Shown here piece by piece: positions 54,407 to 64,000 of a stretch of DNA of 64,000 nucleotides (its first letter is position 1; the number at the start of each line of letters is the position of its first letter). The position numbers were made by a program, and so were the translations under genes. The notes under the pieces were generated by a model. That model was not told the origin of the DNA, did no database searches, and saw only the letters and a list, made by a program, of their open reading frames with translations. The DNA is from Anthostomella pinea. Its lineage: Eukaryota; Ascomycota; Sordariomycetes; Xylariales; Xylariaceae. The stretch is taken from NCBI GenBank assembly GCA_963556695.1, contig CAUWAG010000014.1:1-64000 (forward strand). Direction: 5' to 3'.

Positions 54407-56626
54407 CCATCCCCCACCCCCTAACGGGACACACCCCCCACCGGGACAGCCAAACCCCACAACCACCACCAAAAGTCCCCTACCTCACTTACACGGATTA
54501 CAGCCCCCTTTGAGGCTATCTATACGCTCTTTAGATGGTTAGATAGCCCTTTTTTTGGTGTTTAGTCGGATATAGATTAGTGAAGTTTCAGCCATCGGTA
54601 TCAGTGATTAGGAGCCTCTATGCCCCGCCCCTAAATACAAATTTGCTGTAGAATTCTCTCTCTGAGCCCCTGACCCTTATGCCACCACAGCATCGTGAAG
54701 CCAGCCACGATGCCTCCACCCACGTACACTGAAGATAATATGGCGAATGCCTGGCTAGATGTGACAGATAACGGCATGTCTGTGAGAAAAGCCGCCCAAA
54801 AACACGGCATCCCTAAGCAAACGCTATCAGCACGCATCAACGGCAGAGTCACCCGAGCCGAGGCCCAGGTTAGTAAGCAGAGACTCTCCCCTCAACAAGA
54901 GAGTAAGGTGGCTCAATGGATATTGCGCCAGGAGTCCCTAGGGCTTGCCCCTTTTCACACAGCCGTGCGGGAGATTATTGTACAACTGCTGAAAAAGGGG
55001 GGGGATTTCGCACCACTGGGCCCGAATTATATAGAGGGCTATACATGCCGTAACCCTACCATCCAGACTAAAATCGGTAAGCGGATGGAATCCGCTCGGT
55101 TTAAGGGGTTCACCCCTAAGTCTGTCAACTGGTTCTTTGACATATTGGGGGATTATCAATGGGTAAAGCCAGAAAATACATACAATGTCGATAAGGGCGG
55201 CATCATGTCGGGTTTTGGTTAGTCTTTTAACCCCTTATTCACCCCTATCCTGTTAGTTAATTAGCTAACCCCTATAGGCATCAATTCCCTAGTCTTAGGA
55301 AGTTCTGAGACTACGAAAGCCTTCCTAAAGAGTCCCTAGGGGCGTGGCTGGACCTCTTTTATCGAAGCCATCTCAGCCACAGGAAAAGTTCTCAAACCAG
55401 GCATAATTTTCAAAGGAAAAGATCTCCAGGCCCAATGATCGAAGAATTCCGCAAAATCGCGGGTTGGTACTACATAACGTCAGATAACGGCTGGACCAGT
55501 AACGAGATTGCGTGCCTATGGTTAGACCACGTTTTCCTACCCCAGGTGGATGCTGTACGAGGGGAAGACCAGGCAGAGCCGATCCTTTTGATACTAGATG
55601 GCCATGGTAGCCATATTTCCGTACGTTATTTATTTTTCAGGGGTTGTTTAATCAGTCAACTAACTGTATAACTAACAGGACAAGTTCATGTTGCGGTGTT
55701 ATTTTGCCAATATCTTGCTTTGTTTTTTCCCAGCCCATACCAGCCACGGCATACAACCACTAGATAACGGACCATATAACGCGCTCAAAGCCTACTACCA
55801 GAGATTTCTTTTGTAGTTAAATTCTCTCATAGATGCCTCGCCCGTGGATAAGATCAACTTCATCCGCTGTTATTCTCAGGCTAGGGACAAGGCTTTTTCT
55901 AAGCCGAACATCCTCTCGGACTTCCGAGTGACGGGGTGCTACCCAGTTAGCCGCAAGAAGTATTTGAAACACCCGGAAATCCAGGAGGATAAAAGAAAGA
56001 CCCCGGAGCCAGAGGAAATTGAAGACTCGGAGCCAGAAGACCAGCGGACCCCTACCACAAGCCGACAGATCATAGATTTTATAAAAAACCGCTCCCCAGC
56101 CACTCGGCTGAAATTCAGGAAGATCTCCCACGCCTTCAAGAACCAGGAGACGGAGCTGGCCCTAAAAGATCATAAGATCAAGACCCTGGAGGCTGAATTA
56201 GAGCGGCTACGGCCCAAGAAGAAGAAGAAGGTCCCAAATCCGAACCGGAAGTTCATAAATATGACCGAGATATTGGCCCAGGGGAGTGACCCGTTAAGAG
56301 CCGTGGTTATAGAGTCTTTAGAGTCAGAAGCAGAGCCAGAGATTATTAAAGATAAGGGTAAAAAGAAGGAAGAGATTGAGGAGGCTGAGGAGGGTGAAGA
56401 AGCCCCTGTTACAGAGCCCAAGGTGACGAGAAGCGGTCGGTCAATTAGGGCGCCAGCTAGATACTTGGATTGAGGAGCCTCAACACCACAGAATGATAAT
56501 TTTGTTGATTTCTTTGGGCATCTACAGCCTCAATTGCGTGTAAGTGAGTAAGGGGGTATTTTGGTGGTGATGGTGGGGTTTGGCTGTCCCGGTGGGGGGT
56601 GTGTCCCGTTAGGGGGTGGGGCATGG
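54407..56626 (+). mobile_element. Pogo/Fot1-type DNA transposon, full length, TA duplications
   Basis: The element is 2220 bp. Nearly perfect inverted ends of about 54 bp run from CCATCCCCCACCCC at 54407 to GGGGTGGGGCATGG at 56626, and differ by one base in the first 50. TA flanks both sides (54405-54406 and 56627-56628). The ends are very GC-rich and contain two GGGACA words. The interior carries a transposase gene with two introns and several stops. Complete ends and clear duplications suggest a fairly young insertion, although the transposase is already damaged. Confidence 0.92.
54710..56473 (+). pseudogene. Pogo/Fot1-type DDE transposase, disabled
   Basis: The frame from ATG 54710 (MPPPTYTEDNMANAWLDV) shows the N-terminal helix-turn-helix and CENP-B-like part (SVRKAAQKHGIPKQTLSARI), then the DDE core: NVDKGGIMSGFG (first Asp, near 55190), LLILDGHGSHIS (second Asp, near 55595) and GIQPLDNGPYNALKAYY (third Asp, near 55765). 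Introns at about 55218-55278 (GTTAGT...TATAG) and 55621-55679 (GTACGT...AACAG) join cleanly. The C-terminal tail (55844-56473) is a charged coiled-coil-like stretch ending RAPARYLD. Disabling changes: a TAG after LKSP (about 55337), a TGA after LQAQ with a frame shift near 55435, and a TAG after RFLL near 55816. Confidence 0.85.
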
Positions 56627-56628
56627 TA

Positions 56629-57193
56629 GAAGTCATAATCTTCTGGTATCTTATGCCAGCAGCAAGGACCCTATGCCGGAGCTCGACAATACAATGGCAA
56701 GGTTGTCAGATCATCATACAGATCGACAGTTGTTCCACAGGTAGCCGCTCACACAGTAGCGGTTCGGGGCGCACCCCCGGAGCTGCACGCTCGCAAGTGC
56801 CGCGGCCGCGGTCCCACATTGCCGAACTCAGCATACCGACCTCCAGCTGGCATGCAAGTGATTGAGCTTGCGCCCTCTCGGCCAATCATTGCTATCGAAC
56901 ACTCGGAGTCGGGTGCGCCTGCGCCAATGAAATGCACGGAGGCCGCTCCGGCTTGGAGAGCATGTTATCTGGGACCCGGTTATCTGGCTGTCTGGCTAGA
57001 GTCCTAGACGCGGCTGCGCGGGCGGACACCGTTAACCGGAGCATATTTGCAACGCCCAGACGGTAGACCCGAAGCCCGACCGGGTTTGCCACAGTAATTG
57101 CGAAGATCGCCCGGTGCAATCTTGAATAAAAAGGAAGCTTCCTAGACCCGTCTGCCATCTGCTATCTGCCCTCTGCCATGTTCTCAACGACGA
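56629..57193. other. Intergenic, nothing recognised
   Basis: Normal composition between the pogo element and the next gene. Frames near 56749-57007 on opposite strands overlap and lack features. Confidence 0.4.
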
Positions 57194-58465
57194 ATGGTAC
57201 GAGACACTCACCGGGCCACCAGCTCTAGAACAATCTTGACCAGCAATCTGATCGCGCAGTGCATCGACAACAACATCGACCACAACCCCGTCGCACACAT
57301 GGACATGCGCCAGTCCCTCAGCGTTGTACCCAGTGACATCATGTCCTCAAGAAATAGCTTGCGCAGGTGTTCCGGCGAGGAATGGCTGTCCTACACGATG
57401 GCCGACAGCTGGAAGGGCATGTTCAACATGCCCAAAGACAACAAGGTACTTCCTGACAACGCCATGCGCGACGACGTCGCGTCCCCCACGAACACAACAC
57501 CTGGGAGCATGCTGTTTGATAGCCTGCCCTCCATGTCAGAAAGTGGACAAATCAACTCGTGTGTACATATACAGGGCCAGCGCGACTGATCAGTTTTATA
57601 GCCTCCTTGCAGAACAACAAATGCTTTTACCCCCCCATATGGTTGGCCTTCTGACAGTTTGATACCTTAGCCTGCCCTCTAGCAGCACAAATGTGCACAC
57701 CACACCCGACGAGAACAGCCCAAGCAGCTTCTCGCCAGGCAAAGACCACAATACACCCAACAGCACCGACGTCGAGTCTATGGCTAGCTATACCCTCATG
57801 GCCGACCCCGTCTTCCCCCACGACGAATGCCCCCCAGCCACAACCGGATTCAGCTTCTTCGCCGACGACTTGATCTCCCCTATCACTATCACATCGATGG
57901 CGAGCGACCTATTGTATTTCCGATCGGAGCCGCTCGTGGACTGGACCAACCTAACAATGGCCGCTGGAGTCCCGAATGAGGCTGTCGAGAGTCACTTTTA
58001 CCAAGTCAGTCCCTCTGCAGTTCAATTCTTGCCGAAGCTCAACTGACACCACACCAGTATCCCCTATCCATCCACGACGGAGCTTCCATCGGCGCAACCG
58101 AACTCGGGAGCTCTGAACCACCGCAAGCCGCATACCAAAACCCCTACCAGCAATCAGTCCATCGGATGGGTTTACCTGCACAAAGCGAGCAGCAGACAGT
58201 CTCCCAGCATGTGGCCGGCGACGGCGGCACTAGCCTCGAGTCATCCGATCCGTCGCTGGACTCCATGAACAACAATGACCCCATTCAGACTGTGGACTAC
58301 GGGACCAGCCAGCCCTCCCAGACGTTGAAGACAGGCCCGCGACCGGCGGAAAAATCGGCCGCGAGGAGAAAACACAGGCAGCAGAGCACTTCGTCGGCGA
58401 GCACCACTAGCGCTCACCATCTGCAACTGGTTCTGAGCGTCCTTCGTGCAACTAAGCTGCCATGA
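57194..58465 (+). CDS. Hypothetical Ser/Thr-rich protein, possibly regulatory
   Basis: Several plus-strand blocks look like one gene: 57194-about 57560 (with WLSYTMADSWKGMFNMPKD), 57693-58000 (VESMASYTLMADPVFPHDEC, DLLYFRSEPLVDWTNLTM), and 58056-58465 after an intron with donor GTCAGT (about 58003) and acceptor CACCAG. The last block has a basic patch (EKSAARRKHRQQ) after a Ser/Gln-rich stretch. The layout resembles a transcriptional regulator with acidic and Gln/Ser-rich regions, but I see no zinc cluster, bZIP or other DNA-binding domain. The first-to-second block junction is not resolved. Its last 14 bases overlap the convergent P-loop NTPase gene. Confidence 0.4.
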
Positions 58466-60362
58466 CGCTCTGGCCTCCGTCTGTGGTAACCCGATGTCTC
58501 ACGATGACATGCGTAACATGATGCGCTAGTCGCTTATGGGTCGTCTTCATCACACCCCCCTCAATCTTCTTCTCCAAGTCGACAACAGCACTTGGCGCAA
58601 ACACCAACGCCTCCCCGGTCCCGAGCTTAACAATACGCGCAAAGAGCTCGAGAATCGGATCTTGCGAGGAGATTATCACGCCGCGCAAGCCGCTAGCGCC
58701 ATTCCGCTCGTTCACTGCCTCAGTGTCTCCATGTTCCTTATCGTCGAGCATTCTGGCAATCCGGGCTCCGGTGGAGATTCCAGCCAGATGCTGACTCAGG
58801 ACCCTGAGCCAGTCTGGAGAGGTGAACCGGTGCACAATGGTGATGCTGCACAAGTCAAGCAGCTTCGGTGATATCGTGGGCTCTTGTGTCGAGATGAAGA
58901 CTCGCGCGCCGAGATGACGTTGCAGGCGGATGACCGAGAGGAGATTGTTCGTGAGCCCTTCGCATTCAGCCGTTTCACCCATATACTTGTGCGCCTCGTC
59001 TAGGGCGACGACGCGACCTAGTAGTGTTTTCTGCTCAAGGAATATTGAGAGGCAGATGTTGAACAGCGAACAGGCCATGGCCGCCGTAACGCACGGGCAC
59101 GACAGGTCCACAATGATCAGCTCCCCGGCCTATACAAGAGATAGTCAGCATTACTACAATGGAGTTACTTCGAAGTGAAAACAATAGGAGTCCAATCAGT
59201 ACCGGTTGTGTTGCTGGTGCAAGCTTCGAGCCTACCTTGTCTTGGAGCAATAAAGCTCTCCAACGTGTCCAGCCGCTGGTTGAGGGGTCGCATCTGATCA
59301 GGCGCCAAGGCCTCTCGCTTGATTTTTTGGACAAAATCATCGTACTTGAAAGTCGATCTGGTTTTTTGCTGTGCGATACGCATGTCTCTCAGGATTCTCA
59401 GGATTACCTGCAGGTACAGTGGTTGGTTTTTATCGCCAAATGCCATGAGATCAAGCATGCGCTTTGTGTTCAGATCCGATTCGTTCAATCTCAACTCTTC
59501 AACCTTCACGTTGTCGAATGTACTGTAAGTATCTTGCGATATGTCAGATGATATCAAGGACAAGCGTAATTGTATACGTTACCTTTGTGACGGCAACGTT
59601 GGTGGGCGGGCATAGAACCCGGACCTTCACACGAGGGTCAGTAGCGAGATAGGCTGCCTCGCATGGGGCACCGCCAGAACCAGATATGAACGTATCGTAA
59701 TGGAAAACGATCCCGGTCAGGGGCTTTGGGAGGTAGCCGAGCTTCTTTGAGGGGATCAGACAACTCTCAAGCATGGAAGAGAGGATATGACTCTTTCCGG
59801 AGCCCTGACTGCCACAGATGAAGGTACTGGAAGGCACTGCAACATTATAGAAGACTCGCGGGTCACCAGGCGGCGTCTAACCGAGGCCCTCTACGTCTCC
59901 GGCGAAAAGCGCGTATTGGGGGGAACCTCTGGAGCTTCCAGATGAGAGGTTTTGGGCGTGCTTCAAGACCGGGTACGTGAACAACGGGGCCGATAGGATC
60001 TCGTCAAGTTCGTTCTTCTCGGGATGACGCTCGGGAAGGTCGAGGTGATGCTTTAGCATCTCAATCTCCATCGCTGACTCGAGGTCTTCTTGTTGCATCA
60101 AGGTCTCCTCTTGAGATTTGGGGCCTTCGACGGCTCCTGAATCGGGGCTGTTGACGGAACGGGACGACGAAACGGCTGTTCTGGGGTGGGTTGCCAACAT
60201 GGTCGACTCTGCAGGGCATGCGCTTTTAGCGAGATTTCCGGGTGGATTGAATGATAGGTAATCCGAAGGATCGTCTGCAAGCCCAATAAGAATTCTCTGT
60301 CTATTTTCCAGATTCGGCGCTTGAGAGCTTCCTATTGGCTTACCCATTTTTGTGATGAGCAA
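58452..60362 (-). CDS. P-loop NTPase with Walker A and B (HerA/AAA-like)
   Basis: Exons 60362-59882, 59836-59578, 59522 to about 59235, and about 59130-58452. The N-terminal 150 residues are disordered. Then FICGSQGSGKSHILSSMLE gives the Walker A loop (GSQGSGKS) and GRVVALDEAHKYMGE a Walker B with DE. Between them lie LNTKRMLDLMAFGDKNQPLY and LQVILRILRDMRIAQQ. After Walker B, LRLQRHLGARVFISTQEPT carries a sensor-like STQEP. This order fits the HerA/VirB4-like class of P-loop ATPases, of which filamentous fungi have many uncharacterised members. The exon 3/4 junction (donor GTAGGC near 59235) misses frame by one base, so either the exon end differs or there is a small lesion. Start 60362 or 60347. 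Cellular role unknown. Confidence 0.68.
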
Positions 60363-61010
60363 TGGTGTTCGTTTGTTGTGCGTGGCTGTGACGATGTGGT
60401 CCTCTCTTGGGTGCGAGGACTATGAAGCTTTGATGGCAGAATATATAGTCCAGTTATTATATAAATAGGCTCTCTATATTTAAGAATAAAACAGCGGATA
60501 ACAAAGTGTATTAAAGAGATTACACATTTAATGTTAAGCGTTATGTTCTCCTTTATAACCTGCGTTAGACAACAGAAACTCTTGGCAGCTCAGGTAGCTT
60601 CTAAACGAATTAAAACAATGAATATTAGTCTAAAATAAGGGAATATCAGGTCGCAAAGCTAAAAATGAATGATAGAAGGAGCTTTCCTACCAAAAGAGAG
60701 AACGATGCTGCGTCTTGTTTATGTAGTCAAATAGGCCCCTTCACCCCGGCTGCTGTTGCATATAGGCCAGGCATAGTCTGATCTGGACTGATGTAGATAG
60801 CAGCCTGGTTGCTGATGATTCTTTCTATTCATCCGTGGTGTTATCGGCAGTCCCTTGATTACCCCCTTGCGGCAGATCCATGGGTCACTCTTTTCTGAGG
60901 TGCCAGTCGTCATCCATTAGACGCTCCCCACCCGCAGCGTCGCTTGGTTTCAGGAGCTTGTTCCTGCTGTTGGCCACGTAACGGATGCTTGTGGTTTGAG
61001 GGCTCGCTGG
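60363..61010. other. Intergenic, nothing recognised
   Basis: AT-rich between about 60440 and 60700, then ordinary. The 3' part was the landing site of the LTR/LINE fragments. Confidence 0.4.
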
Positions 61011-61050
61011 TGTTACGGTATTACATAATACCTCCACATATTTATGTCGA
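61011..61050 (+). mobile_element. Truncated end of the 169-bp LTR family
   Basis: TGTTACGGTA followed by ...ATACCTCCACATATTTATG resembles the first 40 bases of the LTR at 44900. It is cut by the start of LINE copy 4. Confidence 0.6.
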
Positions 61051-62783
61051 GGAAAAAGAACTCAGACAACCCTCCAGTCCGCCACGGGACAATAAACAAA
61101 ACAGGAAAGGACTCCATGCAATGGCTGGGTGTCTTCCTGGATAGAAAACTAAACTTCAAAGATCACATTTCCTACTGGGCCAAGAAAGCTAATAGGGTAG
61201 CAAATCACCTTTGACGACTATGCAACACAGTCAAAGGACTTCCAGTAAAGTCAACCAAGAGGGCTGTGAAAGCTTGTGTTATTCCTATTCTTACACACGG
61301 CCTGGAGGCCTGGTACCCGGGAATCAAAAAAATTAGGAGCTTAGGTGGGACATCAGCATGTCGCATTAAGGGGCTTCTTGAAACAATAGATGCCGTACTA
61401 CGAACGGCGATCAGGGCTATCTTGCCAGTCTGGAAAACACACCCTGGACATATCCTACACTTTGAATCGCAGATTCCCCCAGCAGGAGTTCTTGCAGAGT
61501 CAATAAGACGACGTCACGGCCTACGACTAGGATAAATAGACCAGAGATACCCTCTTATTGGCAGGCTCCAAATACAAGCTTCGCAAGAATCCAACAAGGC
61601 TATAAAGGAGCTTCCAGCTAGTCCCTGACTTCCAGAGACCAACACTTACCAGGCCATTATGAAAGAAGCCCCTAAGCCACAAAAACAAAGACAAAAAAAC
61701 AGAGCTCTTTAAGCAATGGCTATAAGAGAGAAACGTGAACACTGACCTTGTTATCTATTCAGATGGATCATAGTTGGACGACCAAGACACAACCCGCACT
61801 GGATGGGGTTATACCATCAGGAAAGGCGGCACTACACAAGAAGTATACCGGGGAAAGGGCAGACTTCTTTAAGCAGAAGTAATAGATGCTGAAGTCCATG
61901 GTGCTCTCCAAGGTCTTGTAACAGCCAGGGCAATTGGACACAGAAAACAGCTATATGTCTGCCTGGACAACACGTCAGTGGTAGATGGGCTCAATGGGAC
62001 TCCACCCGAGACATCACAGAATATTGTTCTATAATTTCAAGAACTTGCCACAGCACACACTCCTGGAGTGACCGTCAAGTGGATTCTTGGACACAGAGAT
62101 ATTGATGGTAACAAAGCTGCCAACATACTAGCAAAAAAGGGTGCCATGCTAGAAACAAACATAACAAATCTTTCTACAATCTCTTGGGTCAAGAGAGATC
62201 TCAAAAGAAAGGGCAAGAAAGAGTTCAACCAATAATAAAAAGACCAATCAGAACCTAGATATCAAGAAGTATACTTATATATAATAACTAAAAGAGACCT
62301 TATATCTTTTAAGAGGAGTACTTTACACAGATTTTTAGCAGCCAGATCTGGACATGGCGACTTTGCCAGATACTACGAACGCTTTGGGCATACAGACTCG
62401 AATGATCATTACAGCTGTGGTGAGAAGAAAATACCACAATACGTTTTCTTTTGTAAGAGGCTGGGAAAAAACTGGCTGCTGCCCAGGTACTCGCCTAGGG
62501 CAGCTTGTTTACAATACTTAGGGGAAAGGAGCACAGAATGGGCAAAATTTGTGGAGAAGAGCAAATTCTTTTCATTAATCTGCCCTCGATAAATAGCTGT
62601 TCTTGAAGGACCAGATGGATGACCCAAGGTCATACCGCCGCAATAACGGGAATGGGCTCGTGAGCGGGACTGACTGTACTTATTTTCTTGATACCTCCAC
62701 AACCCTGCGATGCAGAGGCTCTGGGAGGCGTGGTCTGCACTACTGAGGAGCTACCCCCCACGTTAAATACAAAACAAACACAA
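61051..62783 (+). mobile_element. LINE copy 4, 3' half, plus strand, AAAC-type tail
   Basis: 5'-truncated LINE starting GGAAAAAGAACTCAG in the reverse transcriptase, with thumb (KACVIPILTHGLEAWYPG at 61266), RNase H remnants (61740-62130, several TAA/TAG stops), the Cys/His finger and the 3' UTR, ending in CGTTAAATACAAAACAAACA. It matches copy 3 closely but without the nested LTR. Copies 3 and 4 share the CTTTGA stop, suggesting common descent from a mutated source. Confidence 0.88.
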
Positions 62784-62880
62784 CATTTTGGAGCTGGATG
62801 GGACTGTACATATCTTCTAACACATCCACAACCATGTGATACACCGGCTCTGGGAGGCGTGGCTTGCAGTGCTGTCCTAG
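62784..62880 (+). mobile_element. Extra LINE/SINE 3' tail fragment
   Basis: A second block with GGCTCTGGGAGGCGTGGCTTGC directly follows the tail of LINE copy 4. It resembles the last 90 bases of the LINE/SINE 3' end and has diverged more than the neighbouring copy, so it is an older separate insertion. Confidence 0.6.
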
Positions 62881-63144
62881 AGAGAGAAACTGAGAAGTTC
62901 GAGTCCATGGTGCATGCATTTTGAACGTTCAGAAAAGGTCAATAGTAGGTCCACACAGTAGCCTGTCAAGATCATCCATGTCTAACGCCAACGCAGTTTT
63001 TGGATCTGTCGCACGCAAACCAACTGTCACCCGCCCTTTTAGCCTAAGTGGGATCCGATTGTGACCAGGAAGCTGGTTATCGACTGGCCCGATTCCTGAA
63101 TCTCTCGCGATAGACTTGCCAAACCTTTCCTGCATGACTACATA

Positions 63145-63438
63145 ATGGAGACCTCTTGTCAACTCATACTGCAGTTGCCGAATTATGAATTATTGCAAGC
63201 ATACCAACAATCTACGCCTAACCCAACGCCACCGCCATCTAACACTGGTCGCGTCCAAACAAAATGTACAATTAATTGTTCTACGGGCTCGAAGGCTAAA
63301 ATGGCTAGTATATACATGATAAGTTGCGTAACTCAGAGACTTTCAACCATTCTCGATCGAATCGTAGAAATCCAGAATCTATTCGATTCATGTTCCAATG
63401 CAACAGCATGGGCAGGTGATGCCTGTGACACAGATTAA
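63145..63438 (+). CDS. Short hypothetical frame
   Basis: A 97-codon frame, METSCQLILQLPNYELLQAY then a Pro/Thr stretch and CSNATAWAGDACDTD. Six cysteines are present, but no signal peptide is clear. It runs into the dispersed repeat at 63418. It may be the end of a gene whose start is missing. No family recognised. Confidence 0.25.
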   Translation: METSCQLILQLPNYELLQAYQQSTPNPTPPPSNTGRVQTKCTINCSTGSKAKMASIYMISCVTQRLSTILDRIVEIQNLFDSCSNATAWAGDACDTD

Positions 63439-63542
63439 GGGAAGAGGAGAGAAAGGTCTCTGGCCGTGTTACCTGGTCCCCACTGCTAGTAACGTCTTTT
63501 GGATATCAGTCATCTAGAGCATGCACCACAGGGCTCGACTTA
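63418..63542 (-). repeat. Dispersed 125-bp repeat, copy B
   Basis: Reverse-complement relative of 46335-46456, ending at AAGTCGAGCCCTGTGG. Confidence 0.65.
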
Positions 63543-63837
63543 CTTGACGTATCATGCTCCAGAGAACTGCCGTTCCGAAGAACCAATCCGGCCAATATCC
63601 GCTCTTCAGACATGAGAGGATTGCAAAGGCAACCGTGAGCGACGTGCTCAGTGCCGCCGTTGAAGCTACAGCAACTGTGTATGAGCGCCTGTACAGGACC
63701 CTCACCGGGAATGGCGGCTGGTGAGATACTTGACTTAGTAGCCTGATGGTGGCAATCAAGCTCGGAATTGTAATCGGGCTCTCAATAGCAAGTACCGTGT
63801 AGATTGCCGAGATTTGAAGGATAGTAGGACTTTCCAT
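63514..63837 (-). CDS. Partial multi-helix membrane protein, unknown
   Basis: A minus-strand frame starts MESPTILQISAIYTVLAIES and has three hydrophobic segments (about residues 5-30, 52-75 and 83-98). Beyond SMIRQ the frame enters the dispersed repeat, so the natural C terminus appears to be replaced. It could be the start of a fungal seven-helix or secondary-metabolism membrane protein. I cannot name it. Confidence 0.35.
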   Translation of the reverse strand: MESPTILQISAIYTVLAIESPITIPSLIATIRLLSQVSHQPPFPVRVLYRRSYTVAVASTAALSTSLTVAFAILSCLKSGYWPDWFFGTAVLWSMIRQVSRALWCML

Positions 63838-64000
63838 AATGTGTCAACTTATAAAAAACTGGCGCCTCATTTCACAGTACAACAATGACAGCAAGGAGGT
63901 TAGGACCCTTGATAAGTACTTATAGATAGGCACGAGAAAACTGTAACATTACATCATTAGGGAGAATCGGGATCGGGTAAATCTGCCTCCGATAAATAGC
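63838..64000. other. Right edge, no gene seen
   Basis: Upstream region of the membrane-protein frame; nothing recognised. Confidence 0.35.

Noticed and set aside
54407..54460. A G-quadruplex or telomere-like repeat
   Set aside because: The GC-rich words are exactly mirrored at 56573-56626 and bounded by TA, so they are transposon ends. No TTAGGG array is present.

Overview
The window is nuclear DNA of a filamentous ascomycete (Pezizomycotina; a Eurotiomycete is my best guess, not proven). Three things point there: short 45-120 bp GT-AG introns in almost every recognisable gene, fungal-specific families (fungal rhodopsin-like domain, DUF8021-like secreted protein, BOR1-type anion transporter, Vsb1-type SulP/STAS protein), and mutations of the RIP type (CAA, CAG and CGA turned into stops, plus a 4.6 kb AT-rich block). 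It reads as an accessory or subtelomere-like mosaic in which single-copy genes sit between nested transposons and decayed gene copies.

Layout. 1-4245: a Tad/I-like LINE on the minus strand, cut by the left edge, with an LTR remnant at its 5' end. 4942-5153: a solo LTR with perfect target duplication. 5458-8763: adenylosuccinate synthetase split into about 21 exons. 9077-12213: a pile-up of LINE 3' half, LTR remnant, a tRNA-headed SINE with a LINE-like tail, and a 252 bp TGTG...CACA element. 12214-14230: decayed fungal rhodopsin fragment and a doubtful small gene. 15142-16249: fatty-acid desaturase. 17213-21845: AT-rich RIP relic holding two younger, un-mutated solo LTRs. 22118-26694: B3/B4-domain protein and a SulP/STAS transporter. 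27264-30014: dispersed repeats, an unknown gene, a frameshifted GNAT acetyltransferase and a MITE. 30028-32009: SET-domain protein. 33151-35254: BOR1-type transporter with two one-base frameshifts. 35749-42470: unknown membrane protein, unknown acidic/coiled-coil gene, PAN/Apple-like membrane protein and a DUF8021-like secreted protein. 42991-46190: SprT-like gene broken by nonsense codons and by a solo LTR in its last codons, next to a LINE fragment that carries another solo LTR. 47464-50386: small secreted protein and an NAD(P)-binding epimerase-like gene. 50482-56626: LTR fold-back, pogo/Fot1 remnants, a broken 2OG-Fe(II) oxygenase, a broken NCS1 permease, a second MITE and a full-length pogo element with TA duplications. 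57194-60362: an unknown gene convergent with a P-loop NTPase. 61011-63542: another LINE 3' half and small repeats.

The genes do not form one pathway. The main content is a detailed insertion history. At least four LTR families left solo LTRs with exact duplications, a SINE shares its 3' end with the resident LINE, and two DNA-transposon types (pogo and a MITE) generated TA duplications. Several otherwise conserved genes differ from a full reading frame by single bases. That is either recent decay or assembly error, and raw reads would tell which.
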